Shown: piece after piece, positions 1 through 12,149 of the stretch
How positions within the stretch are numbered: position 1 is the stretch's first letter
Layout of the letters: every line of letters begins with the position of its first letter
The notes under the pieces: generated by a model
What the model was told of the DNA's origin: nothing
Databases searched by the model: none
Seen by the model: only the letters and a program-made list of their open reading frames with translations
Made by a program: the position numbers and the translations under genes
Assembly: GCA_001969505.1 (NCBI GenBank)
Contig: LSSK01000467.1
Coordinates: 1 to 19,984 of the forward strand
Reading direction: 5' to 3'
DNA from: Zancudomyces culisetae
Taxonomy: Eukaryota; Kickxellomycota; Harpellomycetes; Harpellales; Legeriomycetaceae
DNA length: 19,984 nucleotides

Positions 1-345
1 GCATCATATGCTTTTCGTGCTTTTTTTCCACTTTTGTATCGTATACTAATAATATAATTCTTCTAGTACCAAACCAAGTAATCAAATAATCTAAATGTTT
101 AAATGCTAGTTACCAAGCCATAGCCCCAATCGCAGCATAGTTGCTGCTTTCAACTTTTAATATATGTAAAACTATTACAGATTTAACCTTAACAGCAATG
201 CTTTATACCCTTAGTAATTGTATTATGTAGTGAATACACAAAAAACCAAATGTAAAATTATAATATAGTAAAAGTGGAGCTGGTGAGATGGACACAGGTA
301 ATCATCCAAAGCAGCTACTCAAACGTATATTTATATGTGGATATC
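1..345. other. Intergenic, downstream of FBP1
   Basis: AT-rich DNA without a recognisable gene on either strand. It must hold the 3' untranslated region and polyadenylation site of FBP1, which is transcribed leftward. I see no convincing AATAAA on the minus strand close to the stop codon, so the 3' end cannot be placed. Confidence 0.6.
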
Positions 346-1569
346 TCAGCGAAAAGCTGGTGTTAAATTATTGCTATAAATTTCGAAAAACTCCTCAACA
401 GTTTCGACGTTTTCTTTGCTGCCCAAAAATATAGGGCATCTGTCATGAATACTCCTAGGAACAATATCAAGAACACGCTTGGCTCCTGTAGTTGCTTTGC
501 CTCCCGCCTGCTCGCACAAAAAGGCCATTGGAAAGCTTTCATAGAGCGTGCGAAGCTTTCCGTTTGTGTTTTCTGAATCTACTGGATAGGCAAAAATACC
601 CCCACTCATGAGTGTTCTGTGAACATCTGCAACCATGGAGCCTATATATCTGGACGCGTACGTTTTTCCACCTTCCTGGTGAAGCTTCAAAAAATCGATG
701 TACGCCTTCGTCGCTTCATCCCACTTTGTATACTTTCCTTCATTGATTGAGTATGTGTCGCCATGCTCTGGAGTTCGAATGTTTGGGTGTGTGAGAATAA
801 ACTCTCCAAGTGACGGATTCAGTGTAAACCCATTAACATTGTTGTTGCCAAGAGTAATGACTAGATTACATGAGGACCCATACATGCAATATCCTGCAAC
901 AATAATATTGTTTCCGGAAACCAAAAAACTGTCTTCCGGGTTTTTTGCATCCTCTTTCATACGAAAGACACCAAATATGGTGCCTACATTTATACCTGTA
1001 TCTATGTTACTGCTACCATCAATCGGGTCAAAGGCGACACAGTATTTTGCATTTTTATCGCATTCACTTTTTGGTTCGACTATAATAACGTCTTTGTTTT
1101 CTTCAGAAACCATGTATGCCACACAACCAGAACTCTTCAGCGACTGAATAAATAGTTTGTTGGCTAGGACATCAAGTTTCTTTTGACCCTCTCCCTGAAC
1201 ATTTACACTTCCCTCCTCTCCTAACCTATCGAGATTTTTTGTTAAAAAAATTGTAGCAGATGTGTTTAGATATATTTTTTTTTACATGAACTGTAATTGC
1301 GTGCTTTGAGTAACGCCCCTCACTGAGTTTAAAGATTTTTTCTAGTAATTGAGATCTATGAATTACTAAGAATAATATATCAAGTCAACATTTGGACCTT
1401 ACATGCCTACAAGCCCTGCTTTGCGTACAATAGATTCCACAAATTTACATGCCACTTGTAATGAGCTCAAAAGAATTGAAAGGTCTCCAGTAGCTTCTTT
1501 ATGCCATTTTTGCTCGTCAAGAACAAATCTTGATAAAGTGATGAATTCTGTATCCTTTTGTTCAAACAT
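346..1569 (-). CDS. FBP1: Fructose-1,6-bisphosphatase (class I), two exons
   Basis: Cytosolic gluconeogenic enzyme that hydrolyses fructose-1,6-bisphosphate to fructose-6-phosphate. Exon 1 is 1569-1403 and exon 2 is 1225-346, giving a 348-aa product; the family is usually about 335-350 aa. The 177-nt intron 1226-1402 has donor GTAAGG and acceptor GATAG, and splits a Met codon so that GLVG-M-LGEEGSVNVQGE reads through a conserved family segment. Exon 1 carries the TEFITLSRF start and KATGDLSILL-like helix (here KEATGDLSILL) of class I FBPases. Visible catalytic features are VSEEN (Glu98), DPIDGSSN at 122-129 (Asp122 and Asp125, metal ligands) and the late acidic residue in FLCEQAGG (Glu294). 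The Met at 1569 is the first in frame and gives the family-standard N terminus. A purine-rich AAAAAGG repeat lies 15-63 nt upstream. The phosphoglucomutase gene lies upstream in the same orientation, about 1.26 kb away. Confidence 0.97.
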
Positions 1570-1583
1570 TTCTCTTTATCCTT

Positions 1584-1632
1584 CCTTTTTCCTTTTTCCT
1601 TTTTCCTTTTTCCTTTTTCCTTTTTCCTTTTT
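1584..1632. repeat. 7-bp microsatellite (CCTTTTT)x7
   Basis: Seven perfect tandem copies of CCTTTTT are followed by a short T-rich extension. On the coding strand of FBP1 they read AAAAAGG and end 15 nt before the start codon, so the tract should lie in the 5' leader or core promoter. It is a pure polypyrimidine/polypurine stretch. Confidence 0.95.
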
Positions 1633-2828
1633 TTTCTTTTGTTATAAGGAAATGGTGGTATTTATACAAAGTTTTCAATATAAAGTAGCTATTTTCGTTA
1701 AGACGTATAGAGCATCAGTATGTATTTATATACTCAAGCTAGCTCTTTTCATAAAGTTACAGAGAAGTGCCCAAAACTCGAAATCTTTCAATAGCAGGTA
1801 TAACTGTGCATTTGAAAATGATGAGTAGAAAGCGTGTCCGCCTCTATACATGTTTATCCTACATTTTGTTTGTACATCTACACTCCAGGTTCCCAAGGGG
1901 ATGAATCATTAAAATCTGGAGAAAATTTACACCAAATATTTCAAAATATTAATAAAAAAATATCTCACAAGCTCTGATATTCAAAGCTGCAACAAGTTCA
2001 ACTACCAATTTAAACTTAAAAATCATATCATTTTGATCTCCTGTTGTTATGGGTGTTTGGTTTTGTAAACCTAACAATAAAAAATGCCAATGCGCCTTTG
2101 TTTTTCTGTTATATAAACAAAAAATAGAGCTCACGTTCATAATAGCTAATATTAGTATATGCATCAATAATGCGATCTTTGCAATATAGGCATACAGCAA
2201 AAGACAGTATGGATGGCTTTTTGTTACTTTGGACATGAAAACCGTCAATTTACAGGCCAAGCTGTGTCTATACCAAACAAACACGCAGAATTAATAAATA
2301 ACCGCTACAGCGCACCAATTGCCACTACAAACATTCATGCACGCGATTATGGGTTTCGGTATGTGCACTTCACATGATTATTCCTATAAATTATGGGAAA
2401 AGTAAGAAAGTCTCGGATTCCAAATGTTGCATTCTGTAGAACTGACTCATACACATTCATAAATACTACTTTCTCTGACTTTTTTTATCTAAAGCCGGCT
2501 GAATAATTCAAAACGTGTACTTTTAGACAAGGCTTCTCTGTGTATTTGAGTGCAAATTTGCAACTATACCGTTAGCCTTTTTTTTTCTTCTAGATGTTGG
2601 GTTCAAACAACCTCCCTTAAGCCAAGGTACTTAATATTCGACAAACAGTCACTTTATTGTCACACCTGAAAGGTGGGCCCATTCAAGGCTATCCAACTGA
2701 ATATTATGCTGAGTTTAGACTTGAACCAAATGTGTAGTACTTCATTTAAACTCAATTATAAAGAAAAATAGATATAGCTATCACTGAGCGAATAAACAAA
2801 CAAACAAAAGGTGAGACAAAAAAAATGA
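1633..2828. other. Intergenic between FBP1 and phosphoglucomutase
   Basis: About 1.2 kb of AT-rich sequence holding the FBP1 promoter and the phosphoglucomutase 3' untranslated region. The open frame on the minus strand at 1949-2284 has no family resemblance and is probably chance. There is a short AAAC repeat at about 2794-2807. No RNA gene was recognised. Confidence 0.6.
2653..2658 (-). terminator. Candidate poly(A) signal of phosphoglucomutase
   Basis: AATAAA on the minus strand, about 170 nt downstream of the phosphoglucomutase stop codon. It sits between two copies of GTCAC. The position suits a fungal polyadenylation signal, but in AT-rich DNA the hexamer alone is weak evidence. Confidence 0.35.
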
Positions 2829-4663
2829 CTATGTAATAACAGTGGGTTCAGTGCGACCAGTAAATTTGGTGATCTGAGAAATCTCCAAAGCGACGTCTAC
2901 AAGTGGTTTGAGTGCATCTTGGGCTTCGAGCATCAAAGAATCTTCATTTGATTCATACTTCTCGATATACACTCTGAAGGTCGCACCAGATGAACCTGTG
3001 CCGCTTAAACGGAAAATTATTCGTGAAGAGTCGGAAAAGACAATACGCAATCCTTGGTTTTTGGAAACAGAGGAATCTACGGGATCTACATAGCTGAAGT
3101 TATCGGCACAAGAGACGGTAAATGCGTTGTTTCCAAATTTGCGCCCGACAAAGTCGGGTGAGACAATAAGAGATTCCAAATGAGAATACATAGCCTCTGC
3201 GTGGCTAGATTCAATTTCTTCATAATCATAGCGTGTAAAGTAATTGCGACCATATTTCAGATAGAATCTGTTCATAATTGCACGGATGCTGCATGGCAAA
3301 TTGAGCTTCAAATCAACATAGGCAATTATGTTCAACCAGGCTACAATAGCCCAAAGGCCATCCTTCTCTCTGATGTGGTCTGATCCCGTTCCAAATGACT
3401 CCTCACCACAAATTGACAAGCGACCAGCATCCATAAGATTACCAAAGAACTTCCAACCTGTAGGAACCTCAAACATTTCTACATTTAATTTCTTGGCTAC
3501 ACGATCTATAGCTCCAGAGGTTGGCATTGAGCGAGCCAGACCTTTAACACCTGTCTTTTTGAAGTATGGAATAGCTTGGGCTGCATACTCTGCAATGACA
3601 GCAACGGAATCTGACGGAGTGACGAACCAGTCTTTGCTGATAATCATATTTCTATCACCATCACCATCAGAAGCAGCACCTAGATCAACTCCCATCTTGT
3701 TAACGCTATCGACCAGCTTATGGGCGTAGGTCAGATTTGGGTCTGGGTGTTCGCCGCCAAAATCTACAAGAGGTACGCATTGAATTGTAGAGGTTTCAGG
3801 GAGTCCCAACTTTTCGGTAAATATTTTCTTTCCATATGGACCTGTTACACCATTTAGTGCGTCAAATAGAATCTTGAAGTCGGGGTTTTTGGAGAGGAAT
3901 GCTTTAATCAAATCAAAGTCAAATATCGTCTCGAGCATTGAAACGTAGTCTGCCGCCGAGTCAATTATTTCCACCTCGGTTTCTCCGTACTTCCTTATCC
4001 CAACAGTGTCCAGATCGATCTCACCAAACTGAATTTCCTTATACTCTGTTATTTCGGTGGTTGCTTTGTAGATTGCGTTGGTAACGCTCTCTGGTGCTGG
4101 TCCTATTCAAGTGTACAGTAAAAGCTCGGTGTAAGTACTGTTTTTTTTAATTAAAATGAAAATAAATAAATAAATAAAAAACTGTATTCATGGAAAGACG
4201 CGCGCATAAAGAATGTCACGTAGTTGATACTAGGACTACAAGGCTTACCTCCGTTTGATACATTATACTTGATACCAAAATCGTTCTCTGGACCACCTGG
4301 GTTGTGTGAAGCTGTGAGTAGAATTCCTCCTGTGGCTTTCCTAGTTCTAATCACATTAGATGCAGCTGGTGTAGAGAATATCCCCCCTTGGCCGATAATA
4401 AACTTTTTCACTCCGTTTGCAGCTCCGATTCTGACAATTGTTTGAACAGTTTCTCTCATGAAGTATCTTCCATCACCACCAACCACCATAACTATGTCCT
4501 GGGTATTTGATTCATCTAGAACGGTGGAAAAAGTTGCTTGCACAAAGTTTTCGGTGTAGTTCGGCTGCTGAAAGACCTTTACCTTCTTACGAAGTCCAGA
4601 AGTACCAGGCTTTTGACCTGCGAAGGGGGTTGTAGGTACTGTTTTAACGTTGAAATCGGGCAT
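2829..4663 (-). CDS. PGM1: Phosphoglucomutase, two exons
   Basis: Interconverts glucose-1-phosphate and glucose-6-phosphate in the cytosol, feeding UDP-glucose, glycogen, trehalose and wall glucan synthesis. Exon 1 is 4663-4249 and exon 2 is 4102-2829, giving 562 aa, the usual length for the alpha-D-phosphohexomutase family. The 146-nt intron 4103-4248 (GTAAGC to GAATAG) splits a Gly codon and restores the canonical SNGGPAPESVTN. Features in order: KPGTSGLRKKV near the N terminus (18-28), the catalytic phosphoserine loop TASHNPGG (117-124, Ser119), the Mg-binding loop DGDGDR (Asp284, 286, 288), the sugar-binding CGEESFG (370-376) and the C-terminal phosphate-binding RLSGTGSSG (503-511). All key residues are present. 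The Met at 4663 begins MPDFNVKTVPT, like known fungal N termini. The sequence cannot distinguish PGM1 from PGM2 paralogues; the symbol is generic. Confidence 0.97.
4160..4179. repeat. (AAAT)n tract in the phosphoglucomutase intron
   Basis: Short tetranucleotide run of AAAT (about four copies) inside the intron. No functional reading is suggested beyond low-complexity intronic sequence. Confidence 0.7.
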
Positions 4664-6373
4664 TCCTGTTTGCTGTGCTATGTTTTATCTTTGATGTATT
4701 GCTTTCTTTATTTTTTTTTAAAGGTGCTGAGGAATACTCGGTATTTTTATATACGTTTGTTTGCTATATATCCGGCTGAAACTATTTTCAAACAAAACCA
4801 ACAATTTTTTTTTTGCTGAGGATGCGAGATGTTTTGTTTTATAACGTTTTGAATTTTTTTGCAAACAAAAGCTAAATTAGAGTCAGATTAGACTGCCTAT
4901 TTTGCCAATTTGCTTTGCAACCTTATGTGCATTAAGCTCATTATCAATTCCATAAGATTAAGGAAATATGCGAATATTTATTCGATGAGCTTCGAGTGTT
5001 TACAATAATTCTTATACGTCAATCAATTTGGCAACTAAAAAACCATTGTAGCCATTGGTTTGAACCAGAAAAAGTGAATGTTTTTATTTGGAAATGTTGT
5101 TTTAAGGTCGCAATTTGAGTAATGGCATTTTTGTTTTGGTCGCTCAATTCTGCTTTTTTGTTTTTGATTGCTTGATAATAACAAACCCATAGAAAAAGGT
5201 GGTATCTAGATGAGAAACAAAATAGTTCGTTTTTATTTTTTGCAATAATCTGTGTAGATTAATATATTCTGCAAATGGGAGGCAGGCAATTGAATAGCTG
5301 ATAATGCCTGACATTTGAATTACCAACAATAGACACTCTCATCAAGTATTTTGCGTAGATACCCTTGGCCGGAAAATATGGTTTAACTTTCCCCTCCCCC
5401 ATAGTAGGAATCACGGCAATAAATATCTTGATGATAACCATCATTCTTATCGATAAGAAAAAAAGCTGCAATGTTTTGAGAGAGAAGTGACGTACTTTTG
5501 GTGCTTGGTATTGACATGAGCAGACCTGTATATCCAATATATTGTGGTATTATAACAAAGAGTGTCAAAAGCAGTAATTCTTACATCTTGCTTTGTGCCA
5601 ACACTATTGAACAGGGTTGTATTTTAAAGAGTTGCCTATCTACTGACAAATCGTGTTGAGTGGCACCACTTAGTATCAACCAACAAAGACCTCAACTAAA
5701 ACAAGCACAGTATAAATCTAAGGACTATTTTTTTACCACCAGTGTACTAAAAGTTCTAAGCCTTGATAATCCCAAAAAAATGGTTCATTTTGCTGGTAAT
5801 TCGATGAGCACACATTCTACAAACATATCTGGAACAATATATACAAATCAATACAATGTATAAATATACCTATGCTTTCAAAAATTAGAAAGAGTGTTAA
5901 TAACTACTAATAAGTATTAAAATACGATGCAAAGAGTTGGGTTAACAACAACAAAAGCCTCTAGAAATGTTAGGGTCTTCTCAAATACTCCAACAATAAA
6001 TAAAAAATTACAAGTTTAGCATCTTGACCTTCAGTCTGCTATAGAAAGCAATTGCACAGCAAAATTGTTCAGAATTATGGGCATATACACGACCAGTCGA
6101 TATACCTGGCTACAAGCCAGCTTACATTTTCTATCTCTTTCTATGTTTTATGAAATAAATTAAATTAACAAATATTGTTTATAAAAAATTAATATTCGAA
6201 TAATATTGAAGATAATCTCGTTTTAACGCGAACCATTCTGTTTACATTTTGAAAAAAATGAAATAAAAAGTGAAAAATAAACAAAAGAAAAAAATCTAAC
6301 GATATAGAATACAAATATAATAAGTAAAAAATAAAAAAAAGATATATTAGCGAAACGAAGCAACAAATCAAAA
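4664..6373. other. Divergent intergenic region, phosphoglucomutase / RBBP4
   Basis: 1.7 kb of AT-rich DNA containing the promoters of two divergently transcribed genes. Several short open frames occur (for example minus 5259-5537 and plus 5660-5863), but none resembles a protein family or has coding-like composition. The last 200 nt before the RBBP4 start are almost pure A/T. No RNA gene or mobile element was recognised. Confidence 0.6.
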
Positions 6374-7925
<1,552 letters not shown>

Positions 7926-8265
7926 CTATAGCGTAAAATACAGAGGGGCTACAATATTTCCAGTTGATTGTGCGCTTGATGTGATGTTCTTTTGCTGCCA
8001 AAACAAAGAAGAAATTAGAAAGGGTAGATCTCTAGTGTGTTTTTGACCTTTTTGTTTATTATGTCTTATTACTAATTTTATTTTATCATTGTTTGAATTA
8101 TAAATCAGATGCTTCCCATTAAACCTTGTCAAAGCTACTGCTTTTGCATGTATCTTAGCTGTTCAATATTAAAAAAAAATTATAGTGCGTGGTTGATCTG
8201 ATTTCATTTTTATCAAATACATTTTTTTTTCAGCTCTGTTTTATTAGGAGCTAGTTGTGAACAAG
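7926..8265. other. Convergent 3' region, RBBP4 / secreted protein
   Basis: 340 nt between two facing stop codons, AT-rich, presumed to be the two 3' untranslated regions. Short open frames on both strands have no family resemblance. No other feature was seen. Confidence 0.6.
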
Positions 8266-10075
8266 TTAAAAGAAAAACGCTAGCTCTAAGGATACCATCA
8301 CCAACAAGTTGAAATACAAAATACAGTGTGGTGGTAAAGCGACAGCCGCGTTTGGGTTATAGTTTTTTGGAACTCCCTCGTTGGTCTGCTCATACCTCGA
8401 GTTGTAAAATGCTATTGGTAGTGTAAACTTTTGCATTCGCCCGGCTGGGGGTGCATCACTATTAGAAAAGCCCAAATCACCATCGTACATGTGTAGAAAG
8501 TACCCTTTGCCCTCTTGAAGCCCAAAGTCTGAAGGTTTGATATGCGCCAGATCCCATTCAAAGGAGAAAAGGTTGTTCCGAGACTTTACCTCAGTTGTGA
8601 CGTTTTGAGCGATATCAAACATGAGTGCTGGTGATCTTTCACCTTGAAATTGGTTTTTGTTTTGTTTGGGAAGCTGAAGACGAAATGAATATTTTTTTGG
8701 TGGCCGGGCTAGGTTTTCATCATAGGTCCACTCCAGGTTAAGTTTACTTCCAATGGCCACCATTGGTGTTTGTACATACTTGGGTGGCGTTTTTATTACA
8801 ACTCGTCCTGGTATACCTAGCTCGTCGTCTTGGTCCTGGTCATCTTCGTTCCCTTCTTTGTCCGCTTCTTCGTCTTCGTCTTCTTTTTCTATATTCGGTT
8901 TGTGTCTTTCGCTCACATTTTCCCTATCAGGACTATGTTCACTGTTATGTGCATCGGTATTGGCATCACCTGCATTTTGATTTTCATTATTCTCACCAAA
9001 AGGCTTTTTATTATCGGCTGCACCTGTTGTGTTATCTAGGTTATTAAGTCGAGTTGGTTAATTTTGTACAATAGCTGTCTAACTGTATAAAAATAATGCA
9101 TCAAGCCGAATATATGACATCAGTCAAGAATATGCATCTAAAAACCAGTGGATGATGAGGAGTTGCCACTTTCCTCATCATTAATTGCTGGGTCTGGGAT
9201 TTCTTTTTTTTGGGGGGGGGGATATCTATGAGTTGATGTCATTCTCATAGTGTTATACTTTTTAGAGTCAGCTCACAAGTATAATATCTTTCGGGAAAAA
9301 TGATGAAATAACCATCGTTACCAAAAGTAAAAAGATTATAAAATACACGTTCATGTAATCTAAACACAATCTATTATTTGGTTAATTTGTGTCACCTTTA
9401 TACTTTGATATCTTTATTGAGTTATTGTTTAACACCATATCACTAATGTTACGCGCACCTGATAACATCCCCATGCTGGGTGGTAGTGTTTCTCCACCTA
9501 ACCCTTTTACATCTGAGGTATTTGCCGCAGCATCTATTAATATCACAAATTATGATTATTGTTTCCCATAGCTTCATTTTACTCAAAGATGGACCAAAAT
9601 AATCATAAAATCAAACCAGTGTTGTTTGTAAGAAATCGCTTCAATTTTAATACTTGATTCTCCCTTTTTTTTTTACGAAGAACCCATAATTCTGTTCACA
9701 TAACGGTGTCAATTGTAACATTACTGCAACAATAATATATATGTACAATATTAAGAGCCAACAACTTTTTCGATGAATTTTTTTAGATGAGTGCATGATA
9801 AAATCAATGTTCATCGTTATTTCTTTTAGACTTGGATAAACAATACTCAACGTTTTGAGTAGGTAATGTTTATGTTCAAACTGATAAATATGGTAAACAT
9901 AATAAGAAAGTTGCCAGTATTTCTTAAAGTTAATGGTTGTTGAAATCTTTGGGTTTGTTAAGTGTAAATAAGAGTACCAACCTGAAGTTCTCGATATGGG
10001 TTGCTCATTTATCTCTGAATTTACGTTTTGCGCCAGTATAAAGTAAATTAATACAAGCATCTTGAGCCTAAACAT
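8266..10075 (-). CDS. Secreted, probably GPI-anchored Ig-like (KRE9/DUF7137-like) protein
   Basis: Minimal model: exon 1 10075-9982 and exon 2 9035-8266, 287 aa, joined in phase through a split Asp codon (donor GTTGGT, acceptor CCTAG). Exon 1 encodes a clear signal peptide (MFRLKMLVLIYFILA, likely cleaved after NVNS). Then come an Asn-rich then strongly acidic linker (about 35-104, runs of D and E), an Ig-like beta domain starting GIPGRVVIKTPP (about 105-250) with the LNLEWTYDEN strand seen in fungal KRE9/DUF7137-type domains, and a C-terminal hydrophobic tail of about 24 residues ending at the stop codon, as in GPI-anchor signals. Three N-glycosylation sequons (NTT, NVS, NVT) are present. 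Exon 2 has no Met upstream of its coding part and hits a stop at 9058, so a spliced 5' exon is required. The 946-nt intron is unusually long here and may contain a further exon. Function is unknown; a cell-wall or surface role is inferred. The exon link is my inference. Confidence 0.62.
9396..9533 (-). other. Possible cassette exon within the long intron
   Basis: On the minus strand, acceptor AATAG ends at 9534 and opens a frame beginning AANTSDVKGLGGET that is visibly richer in G/C than the flanking DNA. Three possible donors (GTGGAG after 9498, GTGCGC after 9459, GTGACA after 9396) each leave one base, the same phase as the outer exons. Every version (36, 75 or 138 nt) is a multiple of three and would insert into the linker without changing frame. 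None of the donors is strong. The plus strand is also open here (SPPNPFTSEVFAAASI), so coding on the other strand or chance are alternatives. Confidence 0.35.
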
Positions 10076-10116
10076 AATTTTTTCTGTGTTTTCGGTTTTT
10101 TTGTTTTGATTTTGCG

Positions 10117-10122
10117 TTTATA
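10117..10122 (-). promoter_or_regulatory. Candidate TATA box of the secreted Ig-like gene
   Basis: TATAAA on the minus strand, 42-47 nt before the start codon at 10075. It would give a very short leader. Such hexamers are common by chance in AT-rich DNA. Confidence 0.3.
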
Positions 10123-10211
10123 CTCGAAAATATTTTATGTATTCAAAAAAGTTGAGTGGAGAGAGGAAACGGTAGTGTAATATACAGAGCACAAGCCAGT
10201 GTGACTCTCTA

Positions 10212-10219
10212 TATAAAAG
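10212..10219 (+). promoter_or_regulatory. TATAAAAG box on the plus strand
   Basis: A consensus TATAAAAG directed to the right, about 40 nt upstream of a small open frame (10256-10522). No convincing gene follows, so it may be fortuitous. Confidence 0.25.
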
Positions 10220-11923
10220 ACAATATAACTTATACTGGGCGTATACTTGTGCTATATGCTCGCACAACCTATTATGAATAGAGATATTATGTTCTACTTT
10301 CTCGTATTATTTAAATATATTCCATCAGTTTTTACACAGAAAGTGATAATACTTGACTTTTGTTATAATAGTACTATAATGGGTGTGCACTCTTTCTCCT
10401 CTTATCTTCACTCCCCACTCCTCCACTTTACTACCACTATAATAATATTGCTCATTATCACCATTTACCCACCTCCATCTGTGAGTATTAAGGCAAAATT
10501 ATCCCTAGAATTGAAAATGTGAACAATTTTTATATTAGCCCGAAGGCCAGTAATGCACTTTTACCCATTTTCCATTGTTACTGTACTTCAATGTAATCTT
10601 TGGAGGCAGCCTGATGAATGCCAGTTCCCAAAATTAATTAATAATTAAAAACTCCGCTAGCGAAAATTAACTCATTTGGACAGTATGTAGCTGCCCACTG
10701 GTTTAGATAAAGTTGTTATGCATGTTGTATAAATCTATACAATTACAAAAGCTCCTACATGTAGCCATATAGATAAGTGATCTGTGTATCTGTGTGTGTT
10801 AGTGTTTATGCTTGAACAAATTCTTATATTGATTAGCACTGTTACTGATGCCACAGTATAGCATAAAAAACTAAACAGGTTTGCCCGGCTATTTTTCGTG
10901 GTGCTGCTCTGATGCTGAATGGCATTCGGATCAAGTGTTTCCATTGAACTTTTTATCATTTCCAATGCTCGGATTCCTTTGATTTTCACTGTTTACGTAA
11001 AAAGCGATTGCAATAATTGTGCGACAAGTCAATGTTTCAAATTTCAAATTTTTTGCTAATAGCCATTATCATTTTTAGAGTGGAGGTCGAAATGTTGGGG
11101 ACGTTGGTGGTAGATTGTAGCTAACATTAATCAAAAAAGTTCTCATAATAAATGTAAGGGAAGATAAAAAAAATTAAAACATATCGACGATTTTGTGTTC
11201 ATTGGGGGTCAGCCTCTGCTTTCGGTTATATAATTATCCTTAATTTTATAGAATTTTTAATTATGTAGTTTAGCGGATTTGATCAATAAAAGCGCGTCGT
11301 ATTGTTTAGTAATAATGAAGACAATATAACAGCTATAAATTAACAGAAAGTACGAAATAGAAAGCTACCAAAAACAAAAAACAGCAAATGGCGCCTGAAA
11401 GGCCATAGAATTTTTAGCGGATATGTTGAAAAGTCTCAGAAAATAAATACATGAACAGTTAATTATAGATTGAAAATCTAAAAAAGCGTATATTCATAGA
11501 TACAAACTATAGCTGCACCTATTCCCCATCGAATTACCAGAAAAGTAGGACCTATTGCAGGATTCATGTTTGAGTTTGTCTAAAAATAATTCTGCTTGGC
11601 TCATTTGCAACAAGCTGTACAGGTCTGGCTATTCATTATGAAACGAAAAAAAAGTGGGTTGTGGATAGAACAAAACTATTGCAAATGTAAATGCCATAGT
11701 GCTATGTGTTTTGTCAGCCATTTATCGGTTAGTGTAACATTTCTAGTTCAAACTTTGGTTTCAAAATTGTCATGAGACCACTCATTTAAAAGGATGCATT
11801 AATTTTATTATCCTTGGGAATAATACAATACACATAGCTCGGAGGGTTTATTGCTACTACCCATCGTTTTGTTTTGTGACCATTTTCGTTTTGTTTTCAT
11901 TAGTATTATTGATACCGATTTCA

Positions 11924-11931
11924 TATAAAAG
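11924..11931 (+). promoter_or_regulatory. Candidate TATA box of the adhesin-like gene
   Basis: TATAAAAG lies 219 nt before the proposed start codon at 12150 and is followed by a locally less A/T-rich segment. A leader of about 190 nt would follow. It is the best TATA match in the 300 nt before the gene. Confidence 0.4.
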
Positions 11932-12149
11932 CAGAAAAGGGCATCCCCTGAACGATATTGTAAGTACAATCAAAAAGAATAAGAGAGTTTAAAACCATTT
12001 TTAACAAACAGCTCATAATTTAACATAACAAAAAAGGATCATCGAGAATAAAAAAGGACATATCATAATCATAATCATACACTACACATAAAAACACACA
12101 CAAAACACACATACTCACTGAATATCGAAGCTGTGGCAGATACAATAAA

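Larger units (their letters stand above)
10076..12149. other. Divergent intergenic region between two surface-protein genes
   Basis: 2.07 kb of AT-rich DNA upstream of both the secreted Ig-like gene and the adhesin gene. It holds candidate TATA boxes on both strands (described separately), a C/T-rich patch at about 10391-10475 and an A/C-rich stretch with ATAATC repeats at about 12060-12115 that should lie in the adhesin leader. The open frame at 10256-10522 (plus) is discussed as a finding. Otherwise nothing was recognised. Confidence 0.55.

Noticed and set aside
1403-1828. Plus-strand open frame through the FBP1 5' exon and the repeat
   Set aside because: It is a shadow of the minus-strand exon extended through the CCTTTTT array, which has no stop codons in that frame.
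1949-2284. Minus-strand 111-codon open frame downstream of phosphoglucomutase
   Set aside because: No family resemblance, AT-rich amino-acid composition (many F, I, L, Y, K, N), and it lies where untranslated and promoter sequence is expected.
2590-2640. GGGTTCAAACAACC, similar to a tRNA T-loop
   Set aside because: No matching acceptor, D or anticodon arms could be paired around it.
5259-5568. Overlapping minus-strand open frames in the phosphoglucomutase/RBBP4 gap
   Set aside because: Two overlapping frames share the same DNA, neither has a recognised domain nor splice partners, and the first lacks coding-like codon use.
11389-11408. TGGCGCC sequence resembling a retroviral-type primer-binding site
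   Set aside because: Only the first seven or so bases match, no LTR ends or gag/pol remnant flank it, so it is treated as chance.
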